A stretch of 30,715 nt of DNA from a virus: positions 1-30,715 of the IMG/VR virus record IMGVR_UViG_3300021961_000400. One strand, given 5' to 3'. Below, piece after piece: positions 15,212 through 23,600 of this stretch; positions within the stretch are counted from its first letter, which is position 1; each line of letters starts with the position of its first letter. Below the pieces are notes generated by a model that made no database searches, was not told the origin of the DNA, and saw only the letters and a list, made by a program, of their open reading frames with translations. Both the position numbers and the translations under genes were made by a program.

Positions 15212-15219
15212 TATAAATA
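15212..15219 (+). promoter_or_regulatory. T4-type late promoter octamer for gp18
   Basis: Exact TATAAATA in the 67-base gap between gp17 and gp18, 56 bases before the ATG at 15275. Confidence 0.85.
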
Positions 15220-15274
15220 ATCAGATGAATTAACGTAAGTAAATTATGTCTGATTTTTAACGAGGAGAATAAAT

Positions 15275-17227
15275 ATGGCTTTTCAGCTATCACCTGGCGT
15301 ACAGGTAACAGAGACAGATTTGACCTCTGTTGTGCCTGCGGTTGGAACCTCTATTGGGGGAACTGCAGGTACTTTCACATGGGGTCCTATAGATGAAATC
15401 GTCGATGTTAGCAATGAAACTGAATTCGTAAACCGTTTTGGCAAACCACCTGCTTTATCATCGGATTACGGTACTTTCTTTGCAGCGTCTTCATTTCTTT
15501 CATATACTGGAGCTTTAAAAGTAATTAGAGCATCGGATACAGCGGCAAAAAATGCCTATGTATCTAATGATTATGCGGTATCAGGTTCACGCACAGCTGT
15601 TCTTATTAAGAATGAGAGCGCATATGATTTAACATATGCCAGCGGCAATAGCGATGCGCAGGGTATGTGGGCCGGTAAATACGCAGGAGTGCTTGCAAAT
15701 GGTATTGTTGTGGGTATGTCTGACGGCGCTAATGCGTCAAAAGCACTTACAGGTACTTGGACAACCACACTTGGAAGCACAGCATTTACAGGAACAACCG
15801 GTGCAGCAACTACTGAATTATATGTTGGTGCTACAATTTATGACGCAACCGATGCTCTTATTGGTACAGTAGCTTCTATTACTGACGCTAATAATGTTGT
15901 TTTAGCAGCAAACGCAGCAGTAGCAATTACAGCAGCCGTCGCTACACGTAAATGGGAATACTTATCACAGTTTGATTACACTCCCGGCACTACTGCTTGG
16001 GCAACCAATGCAAGTGTTACCGCTGATGAAGTACACATTGTTGTAGTAGACAGTACAGGCGGCATCACTGGTGTAGCAGGAACTATTATTGAAAAGTTCC
16101 AGGGTGTTTCTAAAGCATCAGATGCTAAAAACTCTTTCGGTGAATCTAACTATTACCGCACAGTAATTAATGATAGATCATCTTGGATTTGGTGGATGGA
16201 CCACCCTTCGTCTGAAACTGTGTCCGGCACAGCACCTTGGGCATCTACTACAACTGTTGCAAATGGAACTACCAACAAATCATTCACTACTACACTGTTA
16301 CCACATGAATTAAGAGCGGTTCTTACAGGCGGTGTTGGTACCAATCCTTCTGCAGGCGATATTGCAACAGCTATGCAACTGTTTGCTAATGACGAATTAA
16401 TAGATGTTAATTTGATCTTCTGTGGCGGTCTTGAAGTTGCTAACTGTAAGTCAGTTATTGATAACGTAGCAGATATTCGTAAAGACTGTTTAGTTTTTGT
16501 ATCTCCTGACAGAGATTCAGTAGTAGGACAAACCACAGGACAGGCTGCTAACATTCTTGCTGACATTACTGGCGCGGCCCTTACAAGAAGCTCGTATGCT
16601 GTTATGGATTCTGGGTGGAAGTATATGTACGATAGATACTATGATCGCTATGTATGGGTACCATGCAATGGTGATACAGCAGGTCTATGTGCAAGAACTG
16701 ACGCAGATGCAGATCCTTGGTTCTCACCTGCAGGTTATAACAGAGGGCGCATTAAAAATGCCGTTAAACTTGCATACTCACCTAACAAGACAGATAGAGA
16801 TACTCTGTACAAAGCCGGTGTGAATCCTATTGTAGGCTTCCCTGGTTCAGGTATTGTACTGTTTGGTGATAAAACTCTGCTTGAAAAGCCGAGTGCATTT
16901 GATCGTATCAATGTTCGCAGACTGTTCATTGTACTTGAAAAGGCTATTTCTACAGCATCTAAATTCCAGTTATTTGAATTCAATGATGAGTTTAGTAGAG
17001 CTCAGTTTAAAAACTTAGTAGAGCCTTTCCTGAGAGATGTACAAGGTAGAAGAGGTATCTATAACTTCCGTGTAGTTTGTGATTCAACAAATAATACACA
17101 GCAGGTTATTGATTCCAACTCTTTTGTTGCAGATATTTTCATACAGCCAGCACGTTCGGTTAACTTCATTACTCTGAATTTTGTAGCAACACGTACAGGT
17201 ATTCAGTTTGAAGAAGTTGGCGCGTAA
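15275..17227 (+). CDS. gp18: Tail sheath protein gp18
   Basis: The product has 650 residues (T4 gp18 has 659). The N-terminus (LSPGVQVTETDLTSVVPAVG) and C-terminal region (FVEPFLRDVQGRRGIYNFRV-like, with IFIQPARSVNFITLNFVATR) are family hallmarks. The protein forms the contractile sheath around the gp19 tube. A Thr/Ala-rich stretch at about residues 165-230 (TELYVGATIYDATDALIGTV) interrupts the fold. It looks like a surface-domain insertion, and such insertions are the variable part of sheath proteins. It has its own late promoter and an AGGAG ribosome site. Confidence 0.95.
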   Translation: MAFQLSPGVQVTETDLTSVVPAVGTSIGGTAGTFTWGPIDEIVDVSNETEFVNRFGKPPALSSDYGTFFAASSFLSYTGALKVIRASDTAAKNAYVSNDYAVSGSRTAVLIKNESAYDLTYASGNSDAQGMWAGKYAGVLANGIVVGMSDGANASKALTGTWTTTLGSTAFTGTTGAATTELYVGATIYDATDALIGTVASITDANNVVLAANAAVAITAAVATRKWEYLSQFDYTPGTTAWATNASVTADEVHIVVVDSTGGITGVAGTIIEKFQGVSKASDAKNSFGESNYYRTVINDRSSWIWWMDHPSSETVSGTAPWASTTTVANGTTNKSFTTTLLPHELRAVLTGGVGTNPSAGDIATAMQLFANDELIDVNLIFCGGLEVANCKSVIDNVADIRKDCLVFVSPDRDSVVGQTTGQAANILADITGAALTRSSYAVMDSGWKYMYDRYYDRYVWVPCNGDTAGLCARTDADADPWFSPAGYNRGRIKNAVKLAYSPNKTDRDTLYKAGVNPIVGFPGSGIVLFGDKTLLEKPSAFDRINVRRLFIVLEKAISTASKFQLFEFNDEFSRAQFKNLVEPFLRDVQGRRGIYNFRVVCDSTNNTQQVIDSNSFVADIFIQPARSVNFITLNFVATRTGIQFEEVGA

Positions 17228-17231
17228 GGCG

Positions 17232-17239
17232 TATAAATA
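17232..17239 (+). promoter_or_regulatory. T4-type late promoter octamer for gp19
   Basis: Exact TATAAATA five bases after the gp18 stop and 22 bases before the gp19 ATG at 17261. The leader would be only about 15 bases but still contains the AGGAGA ribosome site. Confidence 0.85.
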
Positions 17240-17260
17240 AAATAAAAACAGGAGAGATAA

Positions 17261-17776
17261 ATGAATATCACAGAATTTAAAGCAAGGCTTGGAGCTGGTG
17301 GTGCGCGTCCCAATCAGTTTAGAGTGCTTTTAGGATTTCCAAGTTATGTAACGGGTGTAGATACTTCATATAGTTTGTTGGTTACCGGGGCAGCAGTCCC
17401 GGCATCCACTGTTAACCCAGCGATTATTCAGTACAGAGGTCGTGAGGTTAAGTTAGCTGGTGAACGTATTTTTGATCCTTGGACAGTAACCATTGTAAAT
17501 GACACTGACCAGTCTCTACGTAGACCGTTTGAACAATGGATGGAAGGACTAAATTCTACTGCGAGTAACACAGGAGTTCTTACTCCCGCTGACTACCAAG
17601 CAGACATTGTTGTACAGCATTTAGATAGAAATGATGAAGTGTTGCCTGGTGGTACTTACACACTACGCAATGCTTTCCCAATACAGATGAGTGAGATTGC
17701 ATTAGCATACGCACAGAATGACATTTTGGAAGAATTTACGGTTACTTTCCAATACCAACACTACGATAACTTTTAA
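17261..17776 (+). CDS. gp19: Tail tube protein gp19
   Basis: The product has 171 residues (T4 gp19 has 163). It shows the tube fold pattern: NQFRVLLGFP, VTGAAVPASTVNPAIIQYRG, the strand ERIFDPWTVTIVND and the helix RRPFEQWMEGLN, ending in FTVTFQYQHYDNF. It polymerises into the inner tube through which DNA passes. Its own late promoter and strong ribosome site fit the high copy number needed. A second protein of the same superfamily lies at 26441. Confidence 0.94.
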   Translation: MNITEFKARLGAGGARPNQFRVLLGFPSYVTGVDTSYSLLVTGAAVPASTVNPAIIQYRGREVKLAGERIFDPWTVTIVNDTDQSLRRPFEQWMEGLNSTASNTGVLTPADYQADIVVQHLDRNDEVLPGGTYTLRNAFPIQMSEIALAYAQNDILEEFTVTFQYQHYDNF

Positions 17777-17796
17777 TCGTAGCTTAGGGATATAAT

Positions 17797-19338
17797 ATGA
17801 ATATATTTGGGTTTGAGATAACTCGTGCTAAAGTGCCACAAACGGAGAAATCCTTTGTGGCACCTACGGATGATGGCGGTGTCCAAAGTATACGAGCAGG
17901 TGGCTATTACGGCACTTACTTAGATATTGAGGGCGTCGCTAACACCGAAGCACAGTTAATTAAAAGGTATCGAGACATTGCCATGATGGCGGATGTTGAT
18001 GCTGCTATTGAAGATATTGTGAATGACTCAATAGCAAACTTAGATGATGAACCTGCATTGAAGTTAGACTTAGATCATACTGGATTGTCGAATAGTATTA
18101 AGAATAAAATACATTCAGAGTTTGAGTTTATTTTGTCCTTGATGCAATTTAATGATAGGGCTCAGGATTATTTTAGACGTTGGTATATTGATGGTAGAAT
18201 GTACTTTCATAAAGTAATTGATACTGACAAGCCACAAGAAGGCATTAAAGATATACGCTATATTGATCCTCGTAAAATGACGAAGATCAAAGAGGTAAAG
18301 AAAGAAAAAAATCCACAGGGTGTTTCTTTCGTTAAAAGCACAGAAGAATATTTTATTTTTAATGAAAAGGGTTTATCTGAAAAACCCGGACAATACAAAG
18401 CAGCTGACTCCGACAACGCTTTGAAAATTACAAAGGATGCAATTGTGTATTGTCCGAGTGGTCTGATAGATCAGGACAAAAACATTCCAATGTCCTATCT
18501 ACATAAAGCAATTAGACCTGCTAACCAACTTAGAATGATGGAGAACGCAGCGGTCATTTATCGCATAACACGAGCTCCTGAAAGAAGAATTTTTTATGTT
18601 GACGTTGGTAACTTACCAGCAAATAGAGCAGAACAATACCTGAAGGATATCATGGATAGATATCGTAACAAGTTAGTGTATGACGCTAACACAGGTGAAG
18701 TTAGGGACGACAAAAAGTTTATGTCTATGTTAGAAGACTTTTGGCTTCCACGTAGAGAAGGCAGTCAGGGTACAAGTATTGATACACTGCCAGCAGGACA
18801 AAACTTAGGACAAATAGAAGATATAGAATACTTCCAGAAGAAGTTATATCAGTCTTTGAATGTTCCTGTATCAAGATTAGAGCAGCAGGCGGGTCTAAAC
18901 TTTGGCCGAGCAGCTGAAATTAACAGAGATGAATTAAAGTTTACCAAGTTTGTTTCTAAGTTAAGAAGAAAATTCTCTGTCATGTTTGATGATCTTTTGA
19001 AAACTCAGTTAATACTTAAAAATGTAATGACTGAAGAAGATTGGAAAGGCATTAAAGAAAAAATTGTATACAAGTATGCGCAAGATGCGTACTATACTGA
19101 ATCAAAGAATCAGGAAATTTTGAGAAGTAGGTTTGAAGTGTTACAAGGTGCTTCTTCTTATATTGGCTCATTGTTTAGCAAAGAGTATGTACAAAAAGAA
19201 ATACTCATGCTTACAGATGAGCAGATAGAAGAAATTAATATGCAGATGCAGATGGAAGAACCTTTTATGACACAGGATCAAGAACACGAAATGGCAATGC
19301 AGCAACAGGCTGCCGGTGAAGACACAGGAGAACAATGA
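17797..19338 (+). CDS. gp20: Portal vertex protein gp20
   Basis: The product has 513 residues (T4 gp20 has 524). Conserved segments include AMMADVDAAIEDIVNDSI, YIDPRKMTKI, IYRITRAPERRIFYVDVGNL, FWLPRREGSQGTSIDTLPAG and LNVPVSRLEQQAG, all typical of T4-like portals. It forms the dodecameric ring at one head vertex, starts prohead assembly and docks the terminase. The C-terminus is Met/Gln/Glu-rich (MQMQMEEPFMTQDQEHEMAM), a low-complexity tail common in marine homologues. It overlaps the next small core gene through ATGATG. Confidence 0.95.
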   Translation: MNIFGFEITRAKVPQTEKSFVAPTDDGGVQSIRAGGYYGTYLDIEGVANTEAQLIKRYRDIAMMADVDAAIEDIVNDSIANLDDEPALKLDLDHTGLSNSIKNKIHSEFEFILSLMQFNDRAQDYFRRWYIDGRMYFHKVIDTDKPQEGIKDIRYIDPRKMTKIKEVKKEKNPQGVSFVKSTEEYFIFNEKGLSEKPGQYKAADSDNALKITKDAIVYCPSGLIDQDKNIPMSYLHKAIRPANQLRMMENAAVIYRITRAPERRIFYVDVGNLPANRAEQYLKDIMDRYRNKLVYDANTGEVRDDKKFMSMLEDFWLPRREGSQGTSIDTLPAGQNLGQIEDIEYFQKKLYQSLNVPVSRLEQQAGLNFGRAAEINRDELKFTKFVSKLRRKFSVMFDDLLKTQLILKNVMTEEDWKGIKEKIVYKYAQDAYYTESKNQEILRSRFEVLQGASSYIGSLFSKEYVQKEILMLTDEQIEEINMQMQMEEPFMTQDQEHEMAMQQQAAGEDTGEQ

Positions 19339-19604
19339 TGGATAGACAAGAAGCAATCAGAGACATGATGCAGTCTATGGCCCAAGGTAAGGCCAGTGAA
19401 GTACAAGACAAGTTTAATAACATCATGCAGGCAAGAGCCGGCGATGCTCTTAATGATTATAAACAAGAGCTTGCAAGAAGTGTTTTTAAGAATCCAGAAT
19501 TAGAAGCAATGGGTTTGGCAGATGGCGAAGAACATATTCTTGAGGTAGACCCTGCCGCCGAGCCTGAAACAGTCGAAACAGGAGACGATAATGAAGACGT
19601 TTAG
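19335..19604 (+). CDS. Small prohead core protein, gp67-like by position
   Basis: The product has 89 residues. The N-terminal half is helical and amphipathic (RQEAIRDMMQSMAQGKASEV, then FNNIMQARAGDALNDYKQEL). The C-terminal third is strongly acidic (DPAAEPETVETGDDNEDV). T4 has gp67, an acidic prohead core protein of 80 residues, at this place between gp20 and gp21, and size and charge agree. Sequence identity with T4 gp67 is not obvious to me, so the name rests on position. HILE-V near residue 70 resembles the (I/L)-x-E cut site of the gp21 protease but lacks a following Ala or Gly. The start could be the ATG at 19335 or 19338. Confidence 0.65.
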   Translation: MMDRQEAIRDMMQSMAQGKASEVQDKFNNIMQARAGDALNDYKQELARSVFKNPELEAMGLADGEEHILEVDPAAEPETVETGDDNEDV

Positions 19605-19890
19605 ACAATTCAGAGAAGGCGTTGAAGTAGAAATTTCAGAAGCGCCAGTAGATGGAGTGGCCAAAGGATCACTTCCTAATGATGACCATATGTGTGCTAC
19701 TAAAATTTTCAAAGAAGGTTTTGGTGAAGGCACCCCTATTTTTGGTGAGCACGCTTTACCTGATGATGAAGGAAATGTTGCTTGGTATAAGGTCATGTTT
19801 GAGCATGGTATCGAAACAGTAGAGGTTTCTGACGACGATGTTAAGGTCTTAGAAGAAAGCTCTCACGGCTCACATAAAAAGAAAAAGTAA
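19591..19890 (+). CDS. Small prohead core protein, gp68-like by position
   Basis: The product has 99 residues. It opens MKTFRQFREGVEVEISEAPV, and the MKTF-x-QF pattern recurs at the start of small head proteins in many T4-like phages. ISE-A at about residues 16-19 fits the (I/L)-x-E cut consensus of the gp21 protease, so the N-terminal peptide is probably removed on maturation. The middle is a small mixed fold (GEGTPIFGEHALPDDEGNVA), and the end is His/Lys-rich (HGSHKKKK). It overlaps the previous gene by 14 bases with AGGAGA as ribosome site. The T4 counterpart by order is gp68, but direct homology is uncertain. Confidence 0.55.
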   Translation: MKTFRQFREGVEVEISEAPVDGVAKGSLPNDDHMCATKIFKEGFGEGTPIFGEHALPDDEGNVAWYKVMFEHGIETVEVSDDDVKVLEESSHGSHKKKK

Positions 19891-19900
19891 GGGGAAATAA

Positions 19901-20290
19901 ATGGCGGTCACAGTAGACGTACTAAAGTTGACACAGGTCCAGGGTGTTGTGGCCGTCAGAGGCACAGCCGACACAGGTACCATAGCTTTAGCAACAACAT
20001 TAAAAAAAGGGACAGAAACACAGTCAAGCCCCGCTGTTAATATCAAAGGACTACAGTGGACACTGTCGTCTGGAGCGCGTGCTTATGTTCAGCGTAATAG
20101 CAAAATTTTATACGAACTAATAGAATCGGGTGTTTTAGATTTTTACGGTTGGGCGGACAATGACGAAAACGATCAGGACATTGAGGTAGTTATTTCAGGC
20201 GGTACTGGCGGAACTGTTATAGTTGATTGTGCTAAAGTATCTGGTTATGGCTCACAGGAACACCAAGGCGCTGACGGAGATTTAGGCTAA
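19901..20290 (+). CDS. Unknown virion or core protein before gp21
   Basis: The product has 129 residues with no signal peptide. It looks like a compact beta-sandwich: TVDVLKLTQVQGVVAVRGTA, NIKGLQWTLSSGARAYVQRN and IEVVISGGTGGTVIVDCAKV, ending in a Gly/Asp-rich tail. No T4 gene of this kind lies between gene 68 and gene 21, so it is an addition relative to T4. Possible roles are a capsid decoration protein or an extra core protein. GGGG precedes the ATG, and its stop overlaps the gp21 start (TAATG). I recognise no family. Confidence 0.6.
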   Translation: MAVTVDVLKLTQVQGVVAVRGTADTGTIALATTLKKGTETQSSPAVNIKGLQWTLSSGARAYVQRNSKILYELIESGVLDFYGWADNDENDQDIEVVISGGTGGTVIVDCAKVSGYGSQEHQGADGDLG

Positions 20291-20952
20291 TGAGACTAAT
20301 AAAAGAACTCAATGAAGACCTACAGTTTATTGTAGAAGAAAATGCTGAAACAGGCAAAAAGAGCTTGTTTATTGAAGGTGTTTTTTTACAGTCTAATTTA
20401 CAGAACAGAAACGGTCGAGTCTATCCCAGAGAAATAATGGCGAAGGAAGTAGATCGTTATGTTACTGAACAAGTAAACACTAAGAGAGCATACGGTGAGT
20501 TAGGGCACCCAGACGGTCCGAACATTAACTTGGACCGTGTATCACATATGATTGTATCTCTCAAAGAAGATGGAAACAATTGGATAGGCAAGGCCAAAAT
20601 ACTTGATACTCCAATGGGTAATATTGCAGCAAGCCTTATTAAAGAAGGCGCTGGACTTGGGGTTTCTTCACGTGGACTCGGTTCACTTAAAGAGAACAGA
20701 GACGGTATCAATGAAGTACAAGACGACTTCATGCTTGCCACAGCAGCTGACATTGTAGCTGACCCTTCAGCTCCTGATGCTTATGTACAGGGCATCATGG
20801 AAGGCAGAGAATGGGTATACGTTAAAGGCGTATGGCAAGAAAGAGAAATTGAAGAAACAAAACAGTTTATTAAGAAAGCAAATGCAAAAGATCTCAATGA
20901 GGCTAAAATGCGTGCTTTCAACGAGTTTTTAAATAGGCTATCTAATATTTAA
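20290..20952 (+). CDS. gp21: Prohead core protease gp21
   Basis: The product has 220 residues (T4 gp21 has 212). The serine protease signature is intact: RNGRVYPREIM near residue 40, H73 in GELGHPDG and the serine pair S126-S127 in GLGVSSRGLGS. It is made inside the prohead, cuts itself, the scaffold and gp23 at (I/L)-x-E followed by Ala or Gly, and so triggers head expansion. The C-terminal helix (FIKKANAKDLNEAKMRAFNE) probably directs it into the core. It is coupled to the preceding gene through TAATG. Confidence 0.95.
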   Translation: MRLIKELNEDLQFIVEENAETGKKSLFIEGVFLQSNLQNRNGRVYPREIMAKEVDRYVTEQVNTKRAYGELGHPDGPNINLDRVSHMIVSLKEDGNNWIGKAKILDTPMGNIAASLIKEGAGLGVSSRGLGSLKENRDGINEVQDDFMLATAADIVADPSAPDAYVQGIMEGREWVYVKGVWQEREIEETKQFIKKANAKDLNEAKMRAFNEFLNRLSNI

Positions 20953-20956
20953 TTTG

Positions 20957-20964
20957 TATAAATA
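20957..20964 (+). promoter_or_regulatory. T4-type late promoter octamer for gp22
   Basis: Exact TATAAATA five bases after the gp21 stop and 41 bases before the gp22 ATG at 21005. Confidence 0.85.
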
Positions 20965-21004
20965 TATCAGACAGTTTTAAATCTAACCGAAAGGAGATAT
21001 AACA

Positions 21005-22141
21005 ATGGGTGTAGAGTCTAAAATCAGAGAGCTTATGGAAGGTTCAGCAAACCGTCCTAAAGACAAGCTCACTGCTCGTGACGATAGCAACCCTACCCAA
21101 GGCGATTCAAACGCAAACCCTGAGCAGCAGGACCTTAGTGGTGCTGATTCAAAGGGTGGTTTGACTTCTGCCGTAGGTAAGGCTGCTTCTGCTAAAGCGA
21201 GCAAAGACGGTACTCTTCCTGCAGGAAACGGTGCTAAAGAAGCTCCTGCAAACTATGTCAATGACAAGCCAAGCGAAACTGATGTAATGAAGAAGGCTTC
21301 TGCCGGAAACGTACACCAGGAAGAAGCAGAACTTGAAGATGATGAAGTTCTTGCAGAAGACGAAGCCGTTGAGGAAGATGCTGAAGAAATTACTGAAGAA
21401 GAAGTTGCAGTAGATGACGATGTCCTCTACGAAGAAGATCTTGCAGCTCTCTTTGAAGGTGATGAAAACCTCACAGAAGAATTTAAAGTTAAGGCAGCTG
21501 AAATTTTTGAAGCTGTTGTTACCTCCAGAGTAGCAAACGAAGTAGAAGCCATCGAGGCAGAACTTGAAGAACAGGCTAACGCTGAGTTTGAAATCAAACT
21601 GGATGAAATGGTTGAGAACATCGACAAGTACCTCAACTATGTAACAGAAAATTGGATGAAGGAAAACGAACTTGCTGTTGAAAACGGCCTTCGTAACGAG
21701 ATCACTGAGTCCTTCATTAAGGGTATGCAGCAGGTATTTACCGAGCACTACATTGAAGTACCCGAAGAAAAATATGACGTAATGACTGAAATGCAGACTA
21801 AGATTGATGAACTTACTGAAAAGCTTGATGAGCAGGTTCAGAAGAACATTGACCTTAACGAAGAAGCGGTCTACTTGAAGAAGCAGAATATTTTTGCTGA
21901 AATCTCTGAAGACTTAGCCGACACAGATGCAGAAAAGTTTGCTGTAATGGTAGAAGATATTTCTTACACCAGTGCAGAGTCATATGCAAACAAGTTAAAG
22001 GTAGTTAAAGAAAATTACTTCCGTAAAGAATCTATTGATTCTTCTGATAAATTAGAAGATACTGTAGATGAGGTTTCTTTGACTGAAAATACTGTTATGA
22101 GCAGATATGCAAATGCTCTTAGCAAGGTTCAAAAGTTTTAA
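21005..22141 (+). CDS. gp22: Prohead core scaffold protein gp22
   Basis: The product has 378 residues, longer than T4 gp22 (269). The first 100 residues are disordered (Ser/Asp/Asn/Lys-rich). Residues 100-150 are extremely acidic (EEAELEDDEVLAEDEAVEED), and residues 150-310 are long helices with coiled-coil character (MQTKIDELTEKLDEQVQKNI). LME-G near residue 12, LFE-G and IFE-A near residues 150-170 fit the gp21 cut consensus, as expected for a scaffold degraded on maturation. The end, MSRYANALSKVQKF, is the conserved tail that links to gp23 or gp20. It has a very strong ribosome site (AAAGGAG). Confidence 0.92.
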   Translation: MGVESKIRELMEGSANRPKDKLTARDDSNPTQGDSNANPEQQDLSGADSKGGLTSAVGKAASAKASKDGTLPAGNGAKEAPANYVNDKPSETDVMKKASAGNVHQEEAELEDDEVLAEDEAVEEDAEEITEEEVAVDDDVLYEEDLAALFEGDENLTEEFKVKAAEIFEAVVTSRVANEVEAIEAELEEQANAEFEIKLDEMVENIDKYLNYVTENWMKENELAVENGLRNEITESFIKGMQQVFTEHYIEVPEEKYDVMTEMQTKIDELTEKLDEQVQKNIDLNEEAVYLKKQNIFAEISEDLADTDAEKFAVMVEDISYTSAESYANKLKVVKENYFRKESIDSSDKLEDTVDEVSLTENTVMSRYANALSKVQKF

Positions 22142-22144
22142 TAT

Positions 22145-22152
22145 TATAAATA
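22145..22152 (+). promoter_or_regulatory. T4-type late promoter octamer for gp23
   Basis: Exact TATAAATA three bases after the gp22 stop and 39 bases before the gp23 ATG at 22191. Confidence 0.87.
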
Positions 22153-22190
22153 GTAAAGTTAGTTTATAACAACAATAAGGAGAAACTTCA

Positions 22191-23456
22191 ATGTTTTTAT
22201 CTGAACAGTTAGAGAAGAAGTGGGAACCTGTTCTTAAGCACGAGTCAATGACTGAAATCACTGACCCGTACAAAAGATCGGTAACTGCGGTTGTTCTCGA
22301 AAACCAAGAAAAAGCACTGCGCGAAGAAAAGCGTGCATTGTTTGAAGCAACACACGAAAACGCCACTGGCGCTTCAATCGACAACTACGATCCTATTCTT
22401 ATCAGCCTGGTTAGACGTGCTCTTCCCAACCTGATGGCTTATGACGTAGCTGGCGTTCAGCCTATGACTGGTCCTACTGGTTTGATCTTCGCTATGAAGT
22501 CACACTATGCAAGCCAGACTGGTACTGAAGCTCTGTTTAACGAAGCTGACACTGATTTCTCTGGTGCTGGTACTCACGCAGGTACTAACCCTGTCGATGG
22601 TACTTACACTACTGGTACTGGTGTTTCTACTGCAACTGCTGAAGGTTTCGGCGACTCAACTACTTTGCAAGAGATGGCTTTCTCAATTGAGAAGACCACT
22701 GTAACTGCCAAGTCTCGTGCTCTGAAAGCAGAATACACTGTTGAACTTGCCCAGGACCTGAAAGCAATTCATGGTCTTGACGCAGAAAGCGAACTGAGCA
22801 ACATTCTTTCTCAGGAAATTCTCGCTGAAATTAACCGTGAAGTTATTCGTACAATCTACAAAGTCGCTAAGCCTGGTGCAGCATCTACTGCAACTGCCGG
22901 TACTTTCGATCTTGACGTTGACTCAAACGGACGTTGGTCTGTAGAGCGCTTTAAAGGCCTCATGTTCAACATTGAGCGTGATGCTAACGTAATTGCACAA
23001 GATACTCGTAGAGGCAAAGGTAACTTTATCATTTGTTCTTCTGACGTAGCTTCTGCACTTGCAATGTCAGGCGTTCTTGACTATACTCCTGCTCTTAGCA
23101 CCAACCTTCAGGTTGACGATACTGGCAATACTTTTGCTGGTGTTCTTAACGGTCGTTACAGAGTATACATCGACCCTTACAGTGCTAACACTGGTGCAGC
23201 TTCTCAGTTCTATGTAGCTGGTTATAAAGGTACTTCACCTTATGACGCTGGTTTATTCTACTGTCCTTACGTCCCATTACAGATGGTTCGTGCAATTGAC
23301 CCTAACACCTTCCAGCCAAAAATCGGCTTCAAGACTCGTTACGGCATGATTGCTAACCCATACGTAACTCAGTCTGATGGTACTACTGACGGTGATACAT
23401 TCACTGCAGCACGTAACCAGTATTACAGAAAAGTTAAAGTAACTAACTTGATGTAA
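22191..23456 (+). CDS. gp23: Major capsid protein gp23
   Basis: The product has 421 residues, shorter than T4 gp23 (521). Family blocks are RRALPNLMAYDVAGVQPMTG, GLIFAMKSHYA, FSIEKTTVTAKSRALKAEYT, ELAQDLKAIHGLDAESELSN and KIGFKTRYGMIANPY. LFE-A at residues 50-53 matches the gp21 cut rule, predicting removal of about 52 residues, close to the 65 removed in T4. It has its own late promoter, a strong AGGAG site and a strong terminator directly after it, fitting the most abundant virion protein. The sequence should be good for placing this phage in the g23 tree. Confidence 0.97.
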   Translation: MFLSEQLEKKWEPVLKHESMTEITDPYKRSVTAVVLENQEKALREEKRALFEATHENATGASIDNYDPILISLVRRALPNLMAYDVAGVQPMTGPTGLIFAMKSHYASQTGTEALFNEADTDFSGAGTHAGTNPVDGTYTTGTGVSTATAEGFGDSTTLQEMAFSIEKTTVTAKSRALKAEYTVELAQDLKAIHGLDAESELSNILSQEILAEINREVIRTIYKVAKPGAASTATAGTFDLDVDSNGRWSVERFKGLMFNIERDANVIAQDTRRGKGNFIICSSDVASALAMSGVLDYTPALSTNLQVDDTGNTFAGVLNGRYRVYIDPYSANTGAASQFYVAGYKGTSPYDAGLFYCPYVPLQMVRAIDPNTFQPKIGFKTRYGMIANPYVTQSDGTTDGDTFTAARNQYYRKVKVTNLM

Positions 23457-23490
23457 GAATAAAAAGAATCCCAATAGGGACGTTTTTGAA

Positions 23491-23515
23491 GGGGCTATTC
23501 GTAGCCCCTTTTTTT
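23491..23515 (+). terminator. Rho-independent terminator after gp23
   Basis: GGGGCTA, loop TTCG, TAGCCCC, then seven T. This is a perfect seven-base-pair stem closed by a UUCG-type tetraloop, 35 bases after the gp23 stop. It is the only textbook terminator I see in the window and isolates the virion genes from the haem-copper gene pair. Confidence 0.95.
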
Positions 23516-23534
23516 ATCTATAGTATAAATTGTG

Positions 23535-23542
23535 TATAAATA
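23535..23542 (+). promoter_or_regulatory. T4-type late promoter octamer for the haem-copper gene pair
   Basis: Exact TATAAATA 20 bases after the gp23 terminator and 59 bases before the ATG at 23601. A near copy, TATAAATT, lies at 23524-23531. It places the accessory genes under the phage's own late control. Confidence 0.82.
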
Positions 23543-23600
23543 GTGTAAACCCGCTGAGATAGCGCTACGATTCCTGTAATGGATAATACGGAGAATTCAC

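Noticed and set aside
15219-15258. AATCAGA / TCTGATT inverted repeat followed by T residues between gp17 and gp18, as a terminator
   Set aside because: The stem is only seven AT-rich pairs with a loop of over 20 bases, too weak. Transcripts from the gp18 promoter would start past the first arm.
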